From assembly GCF_000003605.2 (NCBI RefSeq), contig NW_003158735.1, positions 77,215 through 117,370 of the forward strand: a stretch of 40,156 bases of DNA. The letters are read 5' to 3'. The DNA comes from Saccoglossus kowalevskii. Its lineage: Eukaryota > Hemichordata > Enteropneusta > Harrimaniidae. Within the stretch, counting starts at the first letter, position 1, and each line of letters starts with the position of its first letter. Below the pieces are notes generated by a model, which saw nothing but the letters and a program-made list of their open reading frames with translations, did no database searches and had not been told where the DNA came from. Made by a program: the position numbers and the translations under genes. This document shows, piece by piece, positions 21,991-32,935 of this stretch.

Positions 21991-24900
21991 TAAGGAAAAC
22001 GGCATCAAAGATTCTGCAAACCAACTCTGGTATTATAAAAACAGTCCCGCATTAATTTGTAGAAATGAATTGGGATGCAAACAATGTCACATTTCTCATT
22101 TGTGTACTTATCAAACCACCTAAAAACTTACAATGTTGGTGTTATCTGTCATGTCTCAATTGACCCAATGACTGAGTTACAACAACTGCTATCATCTGTT
22201 AGTTTGTCATTAGCAAAAGTAACACAGTGCATATTACTCACATTTATTGTCGCTATCCAAAATCAAGCACCACAGAATTTAAGTAAAAAAAATTGTTACA
22301 AAATGGTAATTAGAATTGAAGCATCCTGATTAATATGGCTGGCACAGTCTTGGCAATTTATTTCTTTATAAAATTAAAATCAAATAAAAAATAGAGATGG
22401 AGGTGTTAACGCGAAATCCCCTGTAACCGCGAAATCACCCAGACTGGACGTTTTTGCCGCGCCATCTGTGGTGAAAGCAGGAACTAGTGTGTTTTCATAC
22501 TAGTTTTTATGTTAATGAGCAGAATATCAGGCAAGAACGTTATCCAGTCTTATAATCCAGGGATTATTTGGTTCATATATTGGACTCTAATCAGACATTA
22601 ATCAAATTAAACTACTTATTTGGTGCTTATTGTATATTTAGTACTACTGTTGACCCGGTCTCCCAAATAGATATGTGACTAATTCAGCGTTCCGTTTTAT
22701 TCTATCAAAATATTTGCAAACGCGTGCGCTCTCACAGTGAATGACGTAGCTATAGCAACGCAGATGCCGGCTTATAAAGAAAACTGAAAGAAATTGAATA
22801 GTTTCAGGAAATTTTGACCTGATTTTTATATAAAACACTGTTACCTTAAAAACAGAAATGTAGTGGAGATTGGTAATATCCAAGTACAAGTAAGGTACCT
22901 TTATACATAATATTCATTTTAATAGACTTCAGCAAAATCTAAATGACTACTTTTGTTTTTTGAGTCGCACAGCTATACTTGAAAATAAATATGGGAATAT
23001 AGACTCGACTAGCACCACAATTGCTAATTCCTATTTTATTGCCACTTTTACATTGTTTTAATATAAAATCCATCATCTACGTTATGTTTCCATTGTTATG
23101 CTCCTAGATGTGTCGCGTGAACAGGTGAAACATGCCCCTATTTATAACAAATACATAATTTCAAATGAAAATATTAATATTAGTGTGTACATGTTACATA
23201 TTGAATAAAAACAGTTGAGCACAATATGGTTTGTGAATGGTTATATATTTGTTTCACATAATTATTGTTCTCAATGTTTACAATTGTAACACAGCATGTA
23301 GTTATATTTATTTCACAGACTTTTAGACTCTCTTTAGTGTCGTGCTTTTCGGTGGGTATCACATTAAAGTATGTAGTCAAAAAAGTTCAAATTCATCCTG
23401 TTTTTCCAAAACTATTACATTTTCTTTCCGTAACGATATCCATGTATTTTTCTAATGGTGTGTTTAAGCTCAGAGTTGTGTGGTTATTCTTTTGGTATAA
23501 AGGAATTTATTAACAGTTCCATTAAACAAACATAGACCATATTGCCTCATACATAAATAAAATACAATAATTCATACCAAATTATACATCATAAACTGTT
23601 TGTCAATACAGGATGATTAAACCTTATACTATTGTACAGAAATATTAACCATCGCCATATTTTACTCTACTTTCGCTGGAAATAAATTGTTGTGTAAAAT
23701 AGCTTCCAGTCATATTCTGTTAGAATTACATGTCGGAAAACACAATCAATATACATCGTAAAATCATTAGGCATTGTGTTTACAATGGTATGCTAAATCT
23801 TGAGTGAAAGAACAAACTCTGCCATTTCGTTTTTTATAAATGCGGCCTGTAATAACGTTGATATATCTAAACTCGGTCCTCTCGTCTTGACATTTAAATA
23901 TATTGTGAGACAGGAATATGGCAGTATTCTGCAAAGCATTGCTTTCAATTTTGCATTCAGATCCCCAGAAAGTTTGGTTACTCCTGGTACACACCATATG
24001 TTAACATACACTGATATACACCTCTCCCGCTTCTACGAAAATGTGCAGTCTTTTTTTCTCACAAAGTGAAAAGTATTGAAACCTGGTATAATCACATTTG
24101 ATAATATATTTTTAGGAAGCCACTATACAAATTATAAATACATCTTTGATAGCATTTTGAAATGAATTATTATTTAATTTATGTCTAACAGTCTTTGAAT
24201 ATTCCAGGAAAGAAAAGTAAAAGTAAAGTAAAGAAAAGTAAAACTTTGACCCCATCTTTACCTCTTGATGTTAATTTCTTTAACCTCCCCTGTGACATAA
24301 TCAACGATGGACTGTTTTTTTACCACGTGGATACACAGCTGTCATAATTATATAATTTACACAAACTTTTACACGACTATCGCTTTCACCTAATTATAAT
24401 TTCTTCTTCGCGAAATTGTTTTCAATTAATTATAATTTCTTCTTCGCGAAAAATGCCTTTCTAATTTGTATTCCGGATAAAGACCTCATCAATTAGGATA
24501 TTTGAGTTCTTTAATTTGTATGCACTTCCTCGCACCAATTCCTTATCTTTATTTATATTTCATAAATCTGGCTACAACCGGTTTAGAACCCCTCACATTT
24601 GGGGCGTTATATATACGATTTTCATAACTGATGCATCATGCTATCTACTCTCGAACGCATATCCGCACATAACGACTACAGTGTTTTCATAATAGCAGCA
24701 TTTGTTACGTCACACATTTTCTCTGAAGCGTTGGCCCCACTTTCTTTTGATTCTTCAGCAAATGATAAAGTAGTTGGCCTCGGTCCCGGATTAGATTTCA
24801 CGTCACCAGAGATGGTTAGTAATGTAAAGGTCAACAATTAAGTATAATTGGTACCTATTTTATGTCCCTGTCTGAACACGGCAATGACTGGCGTGGATGG

Positions 24901-25129
24901 CGATCTATTGTTCTAATCACACGTTGGCAGAAACAGCCAACACGTTGACGATACAGCTCAGTTGAGACACTGATGATTAACAAAACGTGTAGTAGTATGA
25001 AATCATGCGTTTTAATTAATGGGATTTGTAAGAAGCGATCATTGCGTCTTAACTAGTCTAACATCACGACGGTCCAAATGAACCACAACACGGATATTGG
25101 GCAGGAATGCCTTTGCGTCTTTCAAATTG
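21991..25129. other. Non-coding spacer
   Basis: About 3.1 kb without a recognised gene. It includes a small CpG-rich patch at 22408-22475, an AAAGT-type low-complexity stretch at about 24208-24245, and a 24-base exact direct repeat (24392-24415 and 24428-24451). Frames on both strands stay open across 23793-24069 but match no family I know. Confidence 0.45.
24392..24451. repeat. 24-bp direct repeat
   Basis: The string beginning AATTATAATTTCTTC and ending TTCGCGAAA occurs exactly twice, 36 bases apart. Each unit contains TTCGCGAA, a perfect 8-bp palindrome. Confidence 0.85.
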
Positions 25130-25870
25130 AATTGGTATTGCAACCAGTTGTACTGCGTTAGACGGAAAAGTACCATCTCACAATTTTTTAATATTTCCAA
25201 TGGAGTTCGACAGAGATGAGTAATGTCTCCGGCACTGTTTAGAATTTATATGGATAATCTAAGTGCAACACTCAATAGCATGCCATGTGACTGTCTTGTT
25301 GATGTTAAAGCTATAAACAATTTGAGCTACGCAGATGATATAAGTGTAATTGCGCCCTCTATTAAAGGTTTGTGTTAAATTTTACATATTTGTTAGTTAA
25401 ACGCTGAAAAGCATGACATTATCTACAACTCAAATAATTCTAAATCTATGCATTTCTATGCATTTTGGTCGCAATTGCATGAACATTTGGCCACCATTGC
25501 ATTTATATAATGATAATATTGACTTTGTTGACCAGTTTAATTATCTGGGACATAATAATACAACTCGTGACCTGAAAAACAATGCTAACATTGATTGTCA
25601 GATACTTTTATTCTGTGTGTGAGCAAACATCAAGCTACGTACATTTAATAACGCTTTTCGTAAACTGTTGGGGTACACCCGTGACTGTAGCCCAATCATT
25701 ATGTTGATTGTTGAAAATTGTACAAATACATTTACTAGTTTATATAGAAAGCTTTTTTATGCTTTTATGGATCGACTACAAATATCAAGCATTACGCTTT
25801 TGTGTGCCACGCTCAATGGTGATCTGAGATGTACGTCAGCTCTAGTGCACTATTTGACAAAGTTTACGGA
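25130..25870 (+). mobile_element. Non-LTR retrotransposon reverse transcriptase remnant
   Basis: The frame from 25130 reads the RT palm region: SNGVRQ (usual family form NGVRQGG, here broken by TGA at 25217-25219), MSPALFRIYMDNL, then the catalytic YADD box at 25328-25339 followed by ISVIAPSIKGL, ending at TAA 25376-25378. The same frame continues with EKHDIIYNSNNSKSM. After a frameshift, FVDQFNYLGHNNT (the post-RT thumb motif) and, beyond a TGA at 25620-25622, FNNAFRKLLGYTRDCS and YRKLFYAFMDRLQ complete the C-terminal region. This order is typical of non-LTR elements common in marine invertebrates; the clade is not resolved. The 5' end, endonuclease and 3' tail are not identified. At least two stops and one frameshift make it dead. 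Confidence 0.87.
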
Positions 25871-27517
25871 GTCAAATATTATATTCAAATCTGTACGTAC
25901 TGTCATTTCATCATTTTGTATATTTGTTTTTCTTTTTTTTCTTGAAATAAAACCCTAGATGCATACGAATAATATATCATTCCAAATTCACTGTATTCCA
26001 CGTGGTAATTCTCAAATAAAAACTGATTTGCAAATTCAGGATTGATGTTGTTGAAGTGTATTGTTAGAAAGTAGACGATACTAATAGAGGCAGCAGGATA
26101 TGTTGTGGCAATGTTATTGGGAGGCCGATAATGATGCCGATACAATTTCCGAAACCCCTTTTCTTTTAAAAAGGTGTCACCAATCATTAAATAGGTAATT
26201 TCTTTGGTGTTTGAAAGGTATTGAAAGATCACAAGCGGTAATTATTGTACGGCGCGCACATGTGAAATCTTGTACTCGTGATTCACGTTAGACGAGCGCA
26301 TTTGATTGATACAAATATGTACAATAGACACGTCACGTTAAAATGCACATATATTTTTAATACACAAGTTATTTTAAAATGCATACAAATTTAACAATCA
26401 TACACATACCATATTTATAAAACAAGGCCTTTTTGGTACACACACGCCATTTAAAAAAAATAATCACGCCATATTAAAACACACACATGCGGCTCGTGCA
26501 TAGATGTCGTGAATTGTGCAATATCTCGTGGTATACCCGCCTCCGGCGTGGGGGGGGGGGGTTATTGCTCAATCAATTTAATGTCATTGAATACCTTGTA
26601 GACGGTGGAGATTACATCTTATTACAGGGGTTTATAGGGATTGGGTAATTCTCAACGAACAATGCTGTGGAATAATTTAAAACGTTTGTTATGAAATTGG
26701 AACAAAACTATGGGGCTACTATTATTCGTTTGAAAGTGGTATAAATTGAAACATGATGTGAATATTTAAATTACAATTGATGGAATATGTCACCAAGCAT
26801 AACCAACCCACAAAATAACACACTTAATATTAATTTACCATCATTTTATTGACTATAACATTCTCCTTTACTTCAGTCACAGAAAGTGATCTGTTGTAGT
26901 TTGAGATCAATTATTACAATACTATTTACTTTTTATTTTTTGAATGATGAACTCCAAGTAAACTACTTTAACATGCGAATATAATAACGGATTTTTATTT
27001 CTTTTTATATCATGCTTTTTCTTCTACACTCCATTTTCGATACCTTTGCTGACCGCTTTGCTGATCCAACTTTCAACAACAAAAAAAAAAATTATGCATG
27101 GTATATTATTTTTTCAAATGTTTACAAGTGCGAGAGGTCATATTTTGATTGCCCCATAATCCAAAATCCATACAGTCTGTTCCAAAGGTACACAGATTAG
27201 ATGCAGATTTGGTACCACCGTCAATCACATATGCCATCAAGGATGTAATCACAAGAAGTTTCACAAGCTTTCAAAACAATATACATAATATTAATTTATT
27301 CAAATCCAATGTTGTTAAACTAGACTTATACCAAGCATGAAATTTCATAACAGCTGTGACAGAACAATAGCATGCGTATTTGTATTATAACAACAATAAA
27401 TAAAACAATTCTAAACTAATGAACACATATTGCAATTGAGGGGAAAATAGACATAACTAGAATCTGATATACAACAAAAGATAAAACATTCAATGTGAAA
27501 TAAACTGAACTACTTAC
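25871..27517. other. Non-coding spacer
   Basis: No gene is recognised. It holds a run of G at about 26549-26560 and an AC-rich, TTTTAAAA-rich stretch (about 26335-26485) that resembles the tail of the dispersed repeat at 31130-31830. Short plus-strand frames at 27012-27200 and 27149-27340 show no family motif. Confidence 0.45.
26335..26485 (+). repeat. AC/TTTTAAAA-rich stretch
   Basis: Irregular repetition of short strings such as ATTTTAAAATGCATAC, AACAATCATACACATACC and ACACACGCCATTT. The same style of sequence forms the tail of the repeats at 31350-31830 and, inverted, 37740-37860. No head sequence was recognised here. Confidence 0.45.
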
Positions 27518-27642
27518 CTATGGTTGTCTTGGTCCACAGTCATCACAGTCTGAACCATATTCACACACACTATAGTCAGATCCATAACCTCCGTCGTCAC
27601 ACAAATCATAATTTTTCCAAGTGCATTCGTTATTGCAGTATT
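27518..27642 (-). CDS. Cys-rich module exon 2
   Basis: On the minus strand, after an AG acceptor (TACAAAG), the exon encodes a module with the pattern C-x3-C-x7-C-DDGG-x-GSDYS-x-C-x3-SDC-D-DC-GPR, the same as in the exon to its right. The first codon is completed by the C left over from that exon (giving QYC), so the two join in frame. The frame ends in TAG at 27518-27520, directly followed by a perfect donor-like GTAAGT (27512-27517). Either this is the last coding exon and the donor belongs to a 3' UTR intron, or the stop is a lesion. The module is known to me from uncharacterised secreted proteins of invertebrates and protists; no function is established. Confidence 0.6.
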
Positions 27643-27837
27643 CTTTGTATACATATATTTATTGTATGTAAGAAAAGTTACAGTAGAATAATTACTGTCG
27701 TTATTGTGAGATTTGTGCACTCACATTAATAATTTTTGCGCAACCGGCACATAGAATGATCTGTTTGTAAGTGTTATAAAATTGTATATTTTTGATGGTT
27801 ACTATGAAAGAGCGATAATCATATATTGAAGACTTAC

Positions 27838-27958
27838 GAGTAATATATCTTATTCCACAGTCTGCACAATCTGTGCCATAGGAACAATCACTGAACTGAG
27901 ATCCTTCACCACCATCATCACATTCACCATCATTAGAGTATACACAGGTGTTAGTACA
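27838..27958 (-). CDS. Cys-rich module exon 1
   Basis: The minus strand encodes C-x3-C-x6-C-DDGG-x-GSQFS-x-C-x3-TDC-A-DC-GIR and ends ITC at a consensus donor (GTAAGT, complement of 27832-27837) in phase 1, matching the next exon. The 5' boundary is uncertain: no AG lies close to the first cysteine. If the 40-nt exon to the right spliced exactly before GTACTAAC the frame would be perfect (QCTNTC), but the bases before that point are AAT, not AG. The nearest upstream AG gives about ten extra residues. All six cysteines and the DDGG core are intact. Confidence 0.6.
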
Positions 27959-28091
27959 TTTATGAAAAATAAGTATACCAAGAAACTATTATTATATTTG
28001 ACTTGCAATGAATAACATCATATAAACCTGTCGCTGTTCATGTTCATGTTATTTCTAAACTGAGTGATTCAATTTATATATTTGTACTCAC

Positions 28092-28131
28092 ATTGACGTT
28101 TTGCTTCGATTTATTCTTCAGGTGGTTCAGC
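28092..28131 (-). CDS. Short 40-nt exon of the Cys-rich locus
   Basis: Bounded by an acceptor (TTGTTTTAG) and a donor (GTGAGT). In the phase left by the leader exon it reads AEPPEE then TAA, followed in the same frame by IEAKRQ and a final T. Such acidic/proline linkers are common between a signal peptide and a domain. The TAA means that either the spliced product stops after about 49 residues or this allele is broken. Exon status rests on splice-site appearance only. Confidence 0.35.
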
Positions 28132-28212
28132 CTAAAACAATATTGATATACGTATCACCAATACAAAATATATCACAAAAAGAAGGGTTCCTAACAATCT
28201 TTAGTCACTTAC

Positions 28213-28341
28213 CGAGTATATAGGACACATGAACATCGCCAACACTGTGAGTAAGGAATACACTGTTTGAAGCTTTGCCGTCGTGACCACTTTCAGAAAG
28301 CTACGAAATTTAAATACAATCTGCCATAAATACAATAACAT
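28213..28341 (-). CDS. Leader/signal-anchor exon of the Cys-rich locus
   Basis: From ATG at 28341-28339 the minus strand is open for 43 codons to a consensus donor (GTAAGT, complement of 28207-28212), ending in phase 0. The segment KLQTVYSLLTVLAMFMCPIYS is hydrophobic and would fit a signal peptide or anchor, as expected for a secreted Cys-rich protein; an internal ATG just before it could also be the start. No promoter was identified upstream. Confidence 0.4.
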
Positions 28342-28721
28342 AGACGAAACAAATTAGGATGTTTTAAGTAAAATTTGTGGTTGAACAAAAACAATGTAGG
28401 TATGCAATTAGTTTACTGATTACTAGCTTCAAGTGCACATGTGCTTGTGTTAAATCGGTTCAGCGCAGAGAACGCAACGGGAGAACGCATCTGGTTGTAT
28501 AATGTGTCACAGTGTAAGGCCTGCTTATCGCAATTAAGAGGGCCACATACAGAACTCACACTGGACAGGAGGTAATTACAAGAAATAAAGCACAGAAAAT
28601 TACAATGAATAGAGTCACTAAAATAGGATGTAATAATGGACGACAGTCAATGGCTTCTGCAACACAACAACAAAGAAATACAGAAGTCTGTCATATCACC
28701 TACAAGCCAGACTTCTCTACA
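28342..28721. other. Spacer between Cys-rich locus and minisatellite
   Basis: Nothing recognised. It may hold the promoter of the minus-strand locus, but no TATA box or clear motif was found. Confidence 0.4.
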
Positions 28722-30230
28722 TATGACATTATATAATGAATGGATTACATGATAGTATGTTATGTTAGGTGATATGACATTATATAATGATTGGATTACA
28801 TGATAGTTTGTTATGTTAGGATATATGACATTATATAATGATTGGATTACATGATAGTATGTTATGTTAGGTGATATGACATTATATAATGATTGGATTA
28901 CATGATAGTATGTTATGTTAGGTGATATGACATTATATAATGAATGGATTACATGATAGTATGTTATTTTAGGTGATATGACATTATATAATGATTGGAT
29001 TACATGATAGTATGTTATGTTAGGTGATATGATATTATATAATGATTGGATTACATGATAGTATGTTATGTTAGGTGATATGACATTATATAATGAATGG
29101 ATTACATGATAGTATGTTATGTCAGGGTGACATGACATTATATAATGATTGGATTACATGATAGTATGTTATGTCAGGGTGACATNNNNNNNNNNNNNNN
29201 NNNNNNNNNNNNNNNNNNNNNNNNNNNNNNNNNNNNNNNNNNNNNNNNNNNNNNNNNNNNNNNNNNNNNNNNNNNNNNNNNNNNNNNNNNNNNNNNNNNN
29301 NNNNNNNNNNNNNNNNNNNNNNNNNNNNNNNNNNNNNNNNNNNNNNNNNNNNNNNNNNNNNNNNNNNNNNNNNNNNNNNNNNNNNNNNNNNNNNNNNGGT
29401 GATATGACATTATATAATGAATTGGATTACATGATAGTATGTTATGTCAGGGTGACATGACATTATATAATGATTGGATTACATGATAGTATGTTATGTT
29501 AGGTAATATGACATTATATAATGATTGGATTATATGATAGTATGTTATGTTAGGTGATATGACATTATATAATGATTGGATTACATGATAGTATGTTATG
29601 TTAGGGTGATATGACATTATATAATGATTGGATTACATGATAGTATGTTATGTCAGGGTGACATGACATTATATAATGATTGGATTACATGATAGTATGT
29701 TATGTTAGGTGATGTGACATTATATAATGATTGGATTATATGATAGTATGTTATGTTAGGTGATATAACATTATATAATGATTGGATTACATGATAGTAT
29801 GTTATGTTAGGTGATATGACATTATATAATGATTGGATTACATGATAGTATGTTATGTTAGGTGATATGACATTATATAATGAATGGATTACATGATAGT
29901 ATGTTATGTTAGGTGATATGGCATTATATAATGAATGGATTACATGATAGTATGTTATGTTAGGTGATATGACATTATATAATGATTGGATTACATGATA
30001 GTATGTTATGTTAGGTGATATGACATTATATAATGATTGGATTACATGATAGTATGTTATGTTAGGTGATATGACATTATATAATGAATGGATTACATGA
30101 TAGTATGTTATGTTAGGTGATATGACATTATATAATGATTGGATTACATGATAGTATGTTATGTTAGGTGATATGACATTATATAATGAATGGATTACAT
30201 GATAGTATGTTATGTTAGGTGATATGACAT
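28722..30230. repeat. 51-bp minisatellite
   Basis: About 25 visible units of 51 bp plus a gap of 212 N (about four more units). The unit runs GTGATATGACATTATATAAT, then GATTGGATTACATGATAGTA, then TGTTATGTTAG. Each unit contains the perfect 12-bp palindrome CATTATATAATG. Main variants are T/A in AATGATTGG/AATGAATGG, and a 52-bp form with GTCAGGGTGACATG that is concentrated around the gap (about 29100-29680). Because 51 is divisible by three, the minus strand stays open for long runs (a 17-residue repeat containing SPNITYYHVI); this follows from the period and is not by itself evidence of a gene. Confidence 0.97.
29186..29397. other. Assembly gap (212 N) inside the minisatellite
   Basis: Run of unspecified bases inside the tandem array. 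The true number of repeat units is therefore unknown. Confidence 1.
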
Positions 30231-31129
30231 GAGATATTTGATTTTTTAAAATGACGCCTTTCATTAAATGTGCGAATTTTAAACGTTGCGTGAGTATAAC
30301 TATTTTAGCAATGTAACCCCTATTTTGTAGCGATGTGCATTTTGAAATTATTTACAATTGATTGCAAAAATTGGTATTGTTACAAATAACATTATTACAA
30401 CTAATATGCTGTTTAGTACTTTTATATTTTTCTCAATTGTAAGTATTAAGATTATAACCCTCTATTAAATGCTTTTACTGAATTCATCATATTAGAATTG
30501 GGGCGCAGACTCGACCAGTTTTAAGCAAACTATATTTGCGTTCTACACTAGGTAAAAACTTGTAAATTATTAATATTATCCAATGTACATATTTTTATTT
30601 TTCCTGGTGAAAAATAAATTTATACACTAAATGTACCAATTGTTGCGTTAATTTTTGGGATTGAGATATCTATTGAGATACTTCTATTTTGATGTTAATA
30701 TTATGATTATGCTGAATATAATGTGTGTTATGATTCCATTCATAACATCTTGCAGAAAATTAAAAGATAAATTCGTGCCGTTTATGAAGGTCAAGGCTTT
30801 TAAGCTTGTTCAAACGAGGGGTAGAATGAGGAATAAATTAAAAAATGTGTCAATTCTTGCAAAAATTGTTGGTTAGTTAGAATACTTTTTAAATGTGATG
30901 AATATGTAATACCCCAAACATTCAGTCCGTGCGTAATATGAATGAATACTATAATAACAAAACAGTATGTTTTGAATTATGAAGCATTAATTTTAAAAGA
31001 ATGACACTCTCATTTCTGTTCAGCTTATTTTTTTTACAAAGTATCGGTAAATATATAAGGCCGATTGAATAAAACGTTGGCTCTGTACACGTTCATTTTA
31101 CGTACATAATTGACGTTATAGAAATCCAC
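30231..31129. other. Non-coding spacer
   Basis: No gene recognised. The plus-strand frame at 30655-30876 is AT-driven, with hydrophobic and basic stretches but no family motif. Confidence 0.45.
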
Positions 31130-31830
31130 AATATACCCCTTTGCGCGACGATGCAACAAAAAGGTACCACTTGAGACACCATCTCCACGGGCGTGAATAA
31201 ATTAATGCACCTGCTTTATTTAAGCCACACACGAACAAAATCAGTCAAAGCTAGCGCCCTCTACATGGGTGAAAAAGTTGATGCACGCGTTTTCCTCTTT
31301 TTATACACGAAATATTCATCCAGTGATAACGCAATTACGCACATCATTAAAAAAAAAAAACATCATTTTTAAAAACACACCATTTCAAAATACACACATA
31401 GCACCTTTAACAATACACGTACTTTTTAAACACACATTATTTTAATATGCACACCATTTTATAATACACGTAATTTTTAAATATACATCATTACAAAAAT
31501 ACGCAGCATTTCAAAATACAAGATTTTTAAACACGTCATTTAATAATACGCATAAATCATTTTGAACACATTCCTTTCAAAAACACATACATAATTTTTG
31601 AACAAATACTATTTAATGAAAACACATATCATACACACACATATTGTGAAACGCACAAAACATTTTATTATTAAAATGCAAACATCATATTTATTTACAC
31701 ACGTCATTTTCACACATTACAAATCATGTGCATCATAATTTTGTAAAAGAACACCATTCATTTTAAAATAGTTACGCCAATTTAAAACACACACATCATT
31801 TTAAAATACACACGTCATAGCCACCAATAT
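31130..31830 (+). repeat. Dispersed repeat with AC/TTTTAAAA tail, copy 1
   Basis: The head (about 31150-31345) shares with the inverted sequence at 37850-38010 the strings GGTACCACTTGA, CACACGAACAAAATCAGTCAAAG (approximate), GATGCACGCGTTTT, ATACACGAAAT and CAGTGATAACGC. The tail (31350-31830) is an irregular array of ACACAC-CATTTTAAAATA-like units about 16-20 bp long. A head plus a degenerate short-unit tail recalls a non-autonomous mobile element such as a SINE or Helitron-like element, but no diagnostic ends were identified. Confidence 0.65.
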
Positions 31831-32694
31831 GTACGTAATTTTGAAATATTAGTACGTTCTATTAATAGTATATACAAAATAATAAAATTAAATTCCGCGC
31901 TTCGTATAGGTGATTATCTCAAAAAAAAGCAACAAAGATCAAAATATTGATTTAATTTCCTGAAACCATCTGTATGTAATAACAGTCTAGTCAGCAAAAC
32001 ACATGTTTGCTAGCTTAAATTCCTATACAATAGATATGAATAAAACACACATATATAATTCTCAGAAAAATCAACCAGTTACCAGGCAAGATCCACGGTC
32101 ATCGGTACTGTCAATAAACAGTTCTTCATACACAGGTGACGTAATTGAAGTACGCCCTCGCAGATCGTGTTTAGATAAAATGCGGAGAAATGAGACCTAA
32201 AAAGGTTACCCCAGCTTTCTATTTGTTAATCAGCGCAAGCGCAGTAAAACTAAATCGATACGCGAATTGATTTCTGAGTCTGATTGAGTTTGATTTCTGT
32301 ATTGCAATTTAGGCATCTTGCCGGTAGCATCCCCTCCATGTAAATAATGATTGCTAGTTCAATCGTGATATTATAATTTTACTATCTCCAATACACTTTG
32401 AAACCTAGTTTGGGAAATAATTGTTCAATGACCTGTTTTTCTTTCAATTTGTTTCATGAAGAAAGTGGAATTTGTATTCTGTTTTTATGGTGAGATTAAG
32501 TCTTAGCAATATTTAGTTTTGTTAAAACATATTAAAAGAAAAATAATAATACATGTAGCTGCATTGGAGCAATGAAAACTATGGCACATGGCTAAGCTAC
32601 ATGCAATGCATGATCATGTACGTGTAACTGCAATAGCACTCAAAAAGTTGTGCAATTATGCTCAAGGCTCACACATGGTCTAATAGGTTGGTCA
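31831..32694. other. Non-coding spacer
   Basis: Contains the dispersed repeat at 32095-32200; otherwise nothing recognised. Confidence 0.4.
32095..32200 (+). repeat. Dispersed repeat, copy 2 (pairs with 19215-19320)
   Basis: See the pair at 19215-19320: GGTACTGTCAATAAACA, GTGACGTAATTGAAGTACG, CCCTCGCA and TTTAGATAAAA occur in the same order and spacing. The 65-codon frame at 32003-32200 is an accident of this repeat. Confidence 0.65.
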
Positions 32695-32935
32695 TATATT
32701 TTTTCAATGACTTCAATGCAGCAGCACTGACATGACCCTTCTTTAATAGTGCATGAGATATTGGGGACATGCATATATACTGTAATGAGTTTCATAACCA
32801 TATATAATCATTGACCAGTTCACATGTTCACCAATTTTTTTGTTCAATGCCTTCAATATAGCTTTGGTTCCACGTCTCAATTTTCAATAGTGCTCGAGAT
32901 ATTACAGATAAGTACAGTTGATTAGTTCTATGACC
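32695..32935. repeat. Two diverged units, period about 136 bp
   Basis: TTTTTTCAATGACTTCAATG ... AATAGTGCATGAGATATT ... AGTTTCATAACC recurs as TTTTGTTCAATGCCTTCAAT ... AATAGTGCTCGAGATATT ... AGTTCTATGACC. Similar order and spacing support an old tandem duplication. Confidence 0.6.

Noticed and set aside
28647-29138. Minus-strand 163-codon frame with 17-residue repeats (also 29653-30264, 203 codons).
   Set aside because: The frame is a by-product of a 51-bp repeat unit without stops in that phase. 52-bp units break it and nothing else supports translation.
28722-30230. CRISPR array or satellite centromere.
   Set aside because: There are no unique spacers between repeats, the DNA is eukaryotic, and the array is short and single-locus in this window.
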